The position numbers were made by a program, and so were the translations under genes. 11,290 bases of DNA from JBDNFP01 sp041689775 (GTDB taxonomy: Bacteria > Bacteroidota > Bacteroidia > Cytophagales > Spirosomataceae), in the NCBI GenBank assembly GCA_041689775.1, contig JBDNFP010000184.1:1-11290 (forward strand). Direction: 5' to 3'. This document shows, piece by piece, positions 6,347-11,290 of the stretch. Within the stretch, counting starts at the first letter, position 1; every line of letters starts with the position of its first letter. The notes below the pieces were generated by a model that ran no database searches, had not been told where the DNA came from, and saw only the letters and a list, made by a program, of their open reading frames with translations.

Positions 6347-7254
6347 ATTGTGGTACTTTTCCGAACTGACTGCCGATACTCGTTGGGAGTGAGACCGGTC
6401 TTACGCTTAAAAAGTCGACCAAAGTAAGAGGGGTCCTCGATTTGAAGGGTGTAGGCAATCTCCTTGCTACTTAATGGAGTAAAGACCAACAGGCGTTTGG
6501 CCTCCATGAGTAGTTTGGTTTGGATGTACTCACCGGCCGAAACTCCCAGGTGCTTTTTGACCGATTTACTCAGGTAGTCAGCCGAAACATTCAGGGCCAT
6601 CGCGTATGATTGTACATCGTGCTGGGATTGGTATTGCTTATCTGCTAGTTCTTTAAATTGTGCAACAAGCTCCGGTAGTGAAAAAGAAGGTACTAGTTCG
6701 GTTTCATTCTTCTTAGCCAAGAAGCTCCCTTTTTGAAGTAATATCCCCAGGTACTTTCCGGTCAGAATTTGATCGGCCTCGGTGGTCAGGTGGTCGCTGA
6801 CCATGTTTTCCAGTACGTTATGAAAATACTTTCGATCGTTTTCAACCAAAGAAACCACCGCCTGACGCTGCTTGGAGCGAAAGAAAGGAAAACTAGTCAG
6901 TCCTTGGCTGTCGGGATTGTAAAATGAAAAATAGTCTTCCGAGAAAGCAATAATGTAGCCCTGACAAGGCCCTTGCAGGGTGAGAAGGTGGACCTGGCCC
7001 GGCATCAAAAAGTGAAGACCTGCACCCTGAATTGGGTAGGTCTGAAAGTCTATTTCGTGAAAACCCTGCCCTTGCTCAATGAAAAGTATTTCATAGTAGG
7101 TGTGCCGATGCGGTGAATCGGTCGGTAGGGGGGTAATCGGCAATAACGAAGCTTCTGTTTCCAACTGACTACTGTTCTTAAATCGGAAAATCTTCAAAGC
7201 CGGAATCGATGCTTTATCTGAGGTAAGTTGATGAGTAGGTATTCGTTCGTTCAT
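6343..7254 (-). CDS. AraC-family transcriptional regulator with N-terminal cupin sensor
   Basis: This 303-residue protein has a cupin-like sensor domain at about 40-110 (SPHRHTYYEILFIEQGQG, then LHFLMPGQVH at 80-89) and a C-terminal AraC-type DNA-binding domain at about 200-300. The first helix-turn-helix lies near 213-232 (MALNVSADYLSKSVKKHLG). The second is followed by the strongly conserved DPSYFGRLFKRKTGLTPNEYR region (274-294; YF at 277-278). A sugar or sugar-acid ligand probably binds the cupin pocket and switches the protein to an activator. It is encoded on the same strand directly upstream of the catabolic genes, with 222 bp between its stop and the hydrolase start. That spacer contains a promoter match, an inverted repeat and a tandem repeat, which makes this locus its most likely target. 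No exact -7 box was found upstream of its own start. Confidence 0.93.
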   Translation of the reverse strand: MNERIPTHQLTSDKASIPALKIFRFKNSSQLETEASLLPITPLPTDSPHRHTYYEILFIEQGQGFHEIDFQTYPIQGAGLHFLMPGQVHLLTLQGPCQGYIIAFSEDYFSFYNPDSQGLTSFPFFRSKQRQAVVSLVENDRKYFHNVLENMVSDHLTTEADQILTGKYLGILLQKGSFLAKKNETELVPSFSLPELVAQFKELADKQYQSQHDVQSYAMALNVSADYLSKSVKKHLGVSAGEYIQTKLLMEAKRLLVFTPLSSKEIAYTLQIEDPSYFGRLFKRKTGLTPNEYRQSVRKSTTI

Positions 7255-7399
7255 GTGAAGTGATCGGGTGATAAGGTATTACCGGATTTTCGTTAGTTAG
7301 TTATAAGTACTAAGGCATAATTAGTTTATATTATTAAGTTAGTCAAATCACTAGCTAATATTCTCTATATCAAATATTTACAAAAAGGTAATAGTTACA

Positions 7400-7421
7400 A
7401 GCTAATAGCTATCAGCTACTT
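7400..7421. repeat. Tandem heptamers / imperfect 18-bp palindrome after DUF4126 gene
   Basis: Three 7-mers in register, GCTAATA, GCTATCA and GCTACTT (7401-7421), start the same degenerate series as in the sugar locus. The stretch AGCTAATAGCTATCAGCT (7400-7417) is also a near-perfect palindrome around ATAGCTAT. AGCTAATA occurs again at 7352-7359. It lies 4 bp from the stop codon of the DUF4126 gene. The remaining 171-bp spacer to the AraC gene is very AT-rich, with no exact promoter match. Confidence 0.5.
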
Positions 7422-7425
7422 AGAA

Positions 7426-7989
7426 TCAAGAAACCTTCTTTTTTCTGAGCCTGCGTACTTTATTGACGAGCCACCAAAGTAGTGCCCCTACCGCCCCCAG
7501 CGCTATAATTGGCAAAAAAATAGCTAGGCTGGAAAAACCGAAGGCTGCTACGTTTTCGGCCGTAGATACGAGCGGATTACCGAGTCCCCCCGTAAACTTC
7601 GTAGAACCTAACCGTAGGACACTGGTTCCGGCTTGTACCAAACCGGCGGTACCGCCTCCCAGAATTAATCCTAAACTCCATTTTAGGACATCGTTATCAA
7701 TTTCGACAAAAGAAGTAGTGAGCAAAGTACCAGCAACTACAGACAACGGTCCGGCGACGGTATCGAGTAGGTTGTCCACAAAAGGTATATAGTACGCACC
7801 AATTTCGACGATGGTTGCACTTAATAAAGTAAAAAAAGCCGGCCAGGTACCCAACCAAACAAAACTTTCGGAAGGCGTGATCCAACCATTCATGCACGCA
7901 ACGTTAGTTAGCAGAGCGGGAACGAAGATGCGAAAACCCGTGCTTACGCTAAGACCTACACCGATGCAAATACTGAGAAATAGTTCCAT
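7426..7989 (-). CDS. DUF4126 domain-containing membrane protein
   Basis: This 187-residue inner-membrane protein has about four to five hydrophobic segments: roughly 3-25, 45-70, 78-92, 104-120 and 148-175. It has glycine-rich turns (GLILGGGTAG, KFTGGLGNPLVSTAEN). The N-terminus SICIGVGLSVSTGFRIFVPALL and the PFVDNLLDTVAGPLSVVAGTLL segment match what I recall of the DUF4126 family, which has no established function. The C-terminus is strongly basic (KVRRLRKKKVS), consistent with a cytoplasmic tail. It lies upstream of the AraC gene on the same strand but 171 bp away, and it is divergent from the ABC exporter gene. No functional link to either neighbour is evident. Confidence 0.85.
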   Translation of the reverse strand: MELFLSICIGVGLSVSTGFRIFVPALLTNVACMNGWITPSESFVWLGTWPAFFTLLSATIVEIGAYYIPFVDNLLDTVAGPLSVVAGTLLTTSFVEIDNDVLKWSLGLILGGGTAGLVQAGTSVLRLGSTKFTGGLGNPLVSTAENVAAFGFSSLAIFLPIIALGAVGALLWWLVNKVRRLRKKKVS

Positions 7990-8096
7990 ATCTTAAATTT
8001 ACTTCATTCTGTATAAGTGGATAAATTTTTTGTGCACTAGCTTTAACGCAGGGACAAAACCTAGGTTGGGAAATGAAATAAAAAGTGCCGTCAAGC

Positions 8097-8106
8097 CCTG
8101 TACAGG
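8097..8106. promoter_or_regulatory. Perfect 10-bp palindrome in the divergent DUF4126/ABC region
   Basis: CCTGTACAGG is fully self-complementary and lies near the middle of the 276-bp divergent region 7990-8265, the longest spacer in the window. It is flanked by two copies of AAGTGCC (8083-8089 and 8126-8132). A run of seven T follows at 8112-8118. It may be an operator. No exact TAnnTTTG promoter was found in this region on either strand; TAGGTTTTG (minus, 8063 to 8055) and TAACTTTT (plus, 8196-8203) are near misses. Confidence 0.3.
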
Positions 8107-8233
8107 TAGTGTTTTTTTAGTGAGAAAGTGCCAATAGCGTTGAAAAGTAAAATCATTTTATGACTCCTAAGATACTCCATTTAAACCGTTACCTGTAACT
8201 TTTCACACTTTTTCCGTGTTAGCCTACCGTAAC

Positions 8234-8269
8234 ATGAATCAGAACATAAAAGAAGTTTTATCCAAGTGA
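8234..8269 (+). CDS. Possible 11-codon leader peptide overlapping the ABC exporter start
   Basis: ATG at 8234 opens a frame encoding MNQNIKEVLSK that stops with TGA at 8267-8269. This stop overlaps the GTG start of the exporter gene as GTGA. The overlap is of the type used for translational coupling. TGAATCAG occurs at both starts, so the first residues (MNQ) are the same. It could be chance, or the remnant of a shifted start. Confidence 0.3.
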   Translation: MNQNIKEVLSK

Positions 8270-10038
8270 ATCAGGAAACCAAAAGCGGCCAAATATTTGA
8301 CCTTCCAACCCTTAGACGACTATATACATTTGTCGGGCCCTACAAAAAGCAGTTTTTTGGACTTATCGGTATCATTATGCTGAGTGCGGTGTTATCGCCG
8401 ATACTCCCGCTGATGATCAAATATACCATTGACACGCCCGTTGCGAATGGAGACTACGACCAACTGGCTTTTATGATGGCTTTGATGATCGGCGTGTTGA
8501 TTATACAAGGTCTGGTTTCGTTCGTTAATACCTATTTGTCAGGTTGGCTGGGTCAATATATTATCCGGGACATGCGTCTGGCTTTGTACGAGAAAATCAT
8601 TAATCTCCGCCTTTCTTTTTTTGACAGAACGCCCATCGGTCGCCTGGTTACCCGTACTATTTCGGATATAGAAACCCTTTCTAACGTTTTTAGCGACGGT
8701 ATGGCTGCTATTGCCGGCGATATCCTTCAGCTCAGCCTGATTGTTGGGGTTATGTTTTATACCGATTGGAAATTATCATTGATTAGTTTGTCGATGGTAC
8801 CTCTAATGCTGATTAGTACCTACATATTCAAAGAGAAAATAAAGGATGCTTTTAATGAAGTACGGGTCGCGGTTTCTAACATGAACTCCTTTGTGCAGGA
8901 ACATATCACCGGCATGAACATCGTCCAGATCTTCGGAAGTGAAGATGCCGAATACCAGAAGTTCGAAGAAATAAATGCCGATCACCGCGATGCCAACATC
9001 CGCTCGATTCTATATTACTCTATTTACTTTCCCGTTGCGGATGTAATATCTGCCGCCGGAACGGGCCTGGTAGTGTGGTATGGTTCTAAGCAGATTCTAC
9101 AACAGGATGTTACATTTGGTACTGTCACAGCTTTTGTGATGTTTGTCAACCTGTTCTTTCGTCCAATTCGTCAGTTGGCCGACCGCTTCAATACTTTACA
9201 GATGGGTATAGTCAGTACGGACCGGATCATTAAATTACTCGATAGCGACGATTATACCGCTAACGACGGAACGTTGAATCCAACCGCCGTAAAGGGTAAG
9301 GTTGAATTTAAAAACGTCTGGTTTGCCTATAATGAGGAAGAATACGTTCTGAAAGACATTAATTTCCACATGAATGAGGGCGATACCATTGCTTTTGTAG
9401 GTGCTACCGGGGCGGGAAAATCTTCCATCATCAATCTGATAAGTCGTTTCTATGATATTAATAAAGGCGAAATTCTGATTGATGATATAGACGTGCATGC
9501 TTATGAGCTAAGCGCACTCCGGCGTAACATAGGGGTAGTATTGCAAGATGTTTTCCTGTTTTCGGATACCATCGAAAATAACATCACTCTTGGTAATCCC
9601 GCTATCACCAAAGAGCAGATCGTTGAAGCCGCCAAACTGGTAGGTGTTCATGACTTCATCGAACGTCTTCCTGGTGGATACGAGTATAATGTTCAGGAGC
9701 GGGGGAGTACCTTATCGGTAGGCCAACGACAGCTGATTTCGTTTGTGCGCGCGATGGTGCACAATCCCAGGATTATTGTTTTGGATGAAGCCACTTCCTC
9801 GGTAGATAGTGAAACGGAAGAGTTGATCCAAAAAGCTATCGAAACACTTATGAAGGGCCGGACGGCCATCGTGATCGCCCACCGGCTTTCTACGATTCAG
9901 GAGGCCGATAAAATTATTGTAATTGATAAAGGAGAAATAAAAGAGGAAGGTACCCACGAAGTCCTATTGGAGAAAAATGGATTTTATGCTAACCTTTATC
10001 GTATGCAGTACAAAGACGTACTAAAAGCAATTGAGTAA
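8266..10038 (+). CDS. ABC half-exporter with fused membrane and ATPase domains (MsbA-like)
   Basis: This 590-residue protein has six predicted membrane helices in residues about 25-310 followed by a nucleotide-binding domain (about 345-585), the layout of MsbA-type exporters that act as homodimers or paired half-transporters in the inner membrane. All ATPase motifs are intact: Walker A GATGAGKSS (379-387), Q427, signature LSVGQ (483-487), Walker B IIVLDE (503-508) and the switch His H539 (IAHRLST). The intracellular coupling region GRLVTRTISDIETL (125-138) is also typical. The start is taken as GTG at 8266, because there is no in-frame ATG until residue 38, and the N-terminus KSGQIFDLPTLRRLYTF would otherwise be lost. 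Lipid A-like lipids, drugs or peptides are all possible substrates. A heterodimer partner is not visible, so homodimer is the simplest reading. The next gene follows after 39 bp. Confidence 0.93.
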   Translation: MNQETKSGQIFDLPTLRRLYTFVGPYKKQFFGLIGIIMLSAVLSPILPLMIKYTIDTPVANGDYDQLAFMMALMIGVLIIQGLVSFVNTYLSGWLGQYIIRDMRLALYEKIINLRLSFFDRTPIGRLVTRTISDIETLSNVFSDGMAAIAGDILQLSLIVGVMFYTDWKLSLISLSMVPLMLISTYIFKEKIKDAFNEVRVAVSNMNSFVQEHITGMNIVQIFGSEDAEYQKFEEINADHRDANIRSILYYSIYFPVADVISAAGTGLVVWYGSKQILQQDVTFGTVTAFVMFVNLFFRPIRQLADRFNTLQMGIVSTDRIIKLLDSDDYTANDGTLNPTAVKGKVEFKNVWFAYNEEEYVLKDINFHMNEGDTIAFVGATGAGKSSIINLISRFYDINKGEILIDDIDVHAYELSALRRNIGVVLQDVFLFSDTIENNITLGNPAITKEQIVEAAKLVGVHDFIERLPGGYEYNVQERGSTLSVGQRQLISFVRAMVHNPRIIVLDEATSSVDSETEELIQKAIETLMKGRTAIVIAHRLSTIQEADKIIVIDKGEIKEEGTHEVLLEKNGFYANLYRMQYKDVLKAIE

Positions 10039-10077
10039 ATTATATTGTTGGAAAAATAAAACCACCCGTTACTAGTG

Positions 10078-10989
10078 ATGAATAAGCTTAAAATTGCCCT
10101 TGATTGGACACCCAATACTAATCACACTGGTTTTTTTGTGGCCCTCGAAAAGGGATTCTATAAAGAGTGTTATTTAGATGTCGAAATAATATCTCCGGAA
10201 CCGGACCAATACACCGTAACTCCCGCCAAGAAGCTGGAACTAGGGGGAGTAGACTTGGCGTTGGCTTCCTTCGAGAGTGTCATTAGCTATAATACTAAAG
10301 CCAATGCGGTACCTTGTAAGGCCATTGCGGCGGTATTGCAGGAAGATCTGAGCGCCATCGTTACGCTAAGCTCCTCAGGTATAGATACTCCACGTCAGCT
10401 CGACGGAAAGCGTTATGCCTCCTATAAGGCACGCTACGAAGACGAGATCGTGCGTCAGTTGATCAAGAATGACGGAGGGGAAGGTACCCTGAAACTGAGT
10501 TATCCCGAAAAGTTAGGTATTTGGAATACTCTGCTCACCGGACAAGCGGATGCTACCTGGATTTTTGTGAATTGGGAAGGAGTACTGGCCGAAACCGCCG
10601 GGGTGGAACTGAATACTTTTAAGATGTCTGATTTTGGTATTCCCTACGGCTACTCTCCGGTGATTATGGCTACAAAGGCCGGTATCAACGCTCGTCTTGA
10701 TGATTTTCAGGCTTTTTTGCTAGCCAGCAAAAAGGGTTTCCTCCATGCAAAGAAATACACCGCCGAAAGTATTGAGATTCTGGAAAAAGTACTGCCAGAA
10801 GGTGATAAAGAAGCCATTAACCTCCATAAGAGTCAATTGATAACCGCCGGAGCATACGGCGACAGCAACAGCTGGGGCTTAATGCAAAAATCCCGGATTC
10901 AGAGCTTTGTTGATTTTCTGCGAGCCCACGGTTTGGAAAAGGATATTGAGTCGGTGGATGACCTATTTACCAATGAATTACTTTCCTGA
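10078..10989 (+). CDS. NMT1/THI5-like substrate-binding-fold protein, apparently cytosolic
   Basis: This 303-residue protein resembles ThiY and THI5/NMT1 proteins, which bind or make the thiamine pyrimidine precursor. The diagnostic N-terminal strand is LKIALDWTPNTNHTGFFVALEKGFY (K3-Y28). It is followed by the GGVDLALASFESVISY region (56-71) and, further on, WIFVNWEGV. The fold is that of periplasmic binding proteins, but the mature sequence begins at residue 3 with no signal peptide or lipobox, so it should stay in the cytosol. The cysteine-rich motif and the active-site histidine of yeast Thi5 are not seen at the corresponding places. The ATG at 10078 is preferred over the GTG at 10075. It follows the ABC exporter after 39 bp and is probably cotranscribed. 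No matching permease or ATPase gene lies beside it. The function is uncertain: pyrimidine binding, sensing or an enzymatic role. Confidence 0.8.
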   Translation: MNKLKIALDWTPNTNHTGFFVALEKGFYKECYLDVEIISPEPDQYTVTPAKKLELGGVDLALASFESVISYNTKANAVPCKAIAAVLQEDLSAIVTLSSSGIDTPRQLDGKRYASYKARYEDEIVRQLIKNDGGEGTLKLSYPEKLGIWNTLLTGQADATWIFVNWEGVLAETAGVELNTFKMSDFGIPYGYSPVIMATKAGINARLDDFQAFLLASKKGFLHAKKYTAESIEILEKVLPEGDKEAINLHKSQLITAGAYGDSNSWGLMQKSRIQSFVDFLRAHGLEKDIESVDDLFTNELLS

Positions 10990-11054
10990 TTTACCTACTA
11001 GATTATATTTTTTTTCGTCCGTCCATTAACTTTGGCGGGCTTATTTTTGTTCTT

Positions 11055-11118
11055 CGGATTCACTATATTTTTCCGAGAATCCGTCCGTGCTACGTATCCA
11101 AACCTTGGTGCGGATACG
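11055..11118. terminator. Two adjacent inverted repeats in the convergent intergenic region
   Basis: CGGATTC (11055-11061) pairs with GAATCCG (11077-11083), and CGTATCC (11093-11099) pairs with GGATACG (11112-11118). ATCCGT (11079-11084) can alternatively pair with ACGGAT (11116-11121), so the two-hairpin form competes with one longer-range stem. The region 10990-11179 lies between convergent genes and probably holds their transcription ends. No U-run follows either stem directly, but a run of eight T occurs at 11009-11016 just beyond the NMT1/THI5-like gene. Confidence 0.4.
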
Positions 11119-11179
11119 GATTATAAACAAAAAGCTATAATTGATTCAAGTAAGTAGTTGGCCATATTTAAACATACAT

Positions 11180-11290
11180 TTATTTAATTGAGAAGTTGAT
11201 GGAAAACTCCGACCCTCCGTATTTTTCAAGAATATGATTTATCCTCATGTGAAGCGCCTCCTTGTTTTCAAAATCCTTCGGGCGCAACCA
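11180..11290 (-). CDS. C-terminal fragment of an unidentified protein (5' end outside window)
   Basis: On the minus strand an uninterrupted frame enters from the right edge and ends with TAA at 11182 to 11180. It encodes 36 visible residues, from WLRPKDFENKEALH to EFSINFSIK. The mix of charged helix and a final amphipathic beta-like strand is protein-like. The gene is convergent with the NMT1/THI5-like gene, 190 bp away. No family is recognisable from so short a piece. Confidence 0.55.
   Translation of the reverse strand, partial: WLRPKDFENKEALHMRINHILEKYGGSEFSINFSIK

Noticed and set aside
8097..8106. LexA/SOS box
   Set aside because: The CTGT and ACAG halves abut, without the 8-bp gap of the E. 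coli-type site, and no SOS gene is adjacent.
8234..8300. A frameshift joining the upstream ATG frame to the exporter
   Set aside because: The exporter frame from GTG already gives a complete, normal-length N-terminus, so no correction is needed.
10075..10077. GTG as start codon of the NMT1/THI5-like gene
   Set aside because: It is immediately followed by an ATG in the same frame; the ATG is the more likely start and gives the same protein less one residue.

Overview
The window looks like a chromosomal segment from a Bacteroidota species, probably of the order Cytophagales. Three things suggest this: the protein families present (a DUF4126 membrane protein, an MsbA-like exporter, a cytosolic NMT1/THI5-like protein, and a GH88/Gfo-Idh/TIM-barrel sugar cluster); a promoter with the Bacteroidota-type -7 box TAnnTTTG; and the absence of clear Shine-Dalgarno sequences. 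The assignment to a genus is not possible from the sequence alone. No tRNA, rRNA, CRISPR array or complete insertion sequence was seen.

Layout. Positions 1-117 hold the last 38 codons of an unidentified plus-strand gene. From 7254 down to 145, six minus-strand genes form a sugar-catabolic locus. In transcription order they are an AraC-type regulator, a GH88-like unsaturated-glucuronyl hydrolase, a TIM-barrel sugar isomerase/epimerase, a Gfo/Idh/MocA oxidoreductase, an SDR oxidoreductase and an MFS transporter. A DUF4126 membrane protein (7426-7989, minus) lies upstream. A 276-bp divergent region separates it from a plus-strand pair: an ABC half-exporter (8266-10038) and a cytosolic NMT1/THI5-like protein (10078-10989). 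The right edge (11180-11290, minus) holds the last 36 codons of another unidentified gene, convergent with the pair.

How the genes may work together (inference). The MFS protein would import a small glycuronide or sugar acid. The cytoplasmic GH88-like enzyme would cleave it. The two NAD(P)-dependent oxidoreductases and the metal-dependent TIM-barrel enzyme would oxidise and rearrange the product. The AraC-type protein is the likely local regulator. No SusC/SusD pair, polysaccharide lyase or signal-peptide-bearing glycosidase is visible, so the locus appears to be built for a small, already soluble substrate.

The most unusual material is between the genes. The genes of the locus are spaced 87-222 bp apart, and every spacer contains a repeat or palindrome. 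These include an 87-bp nested palindromic element, a 37-bp imperfect hairpin, degenerate tandem heptamers of the form GCTWTCR at four places, and a 16-bp tandem direct repeat just upstream of the GH88-like start codon. A well-formed Bacteroidota promoter (TTG, 20 nt, TATCTTTG) lies upstream of the hydrolase gene, with an inverted repeat spanning its -33 element and the regulator's stop codon.
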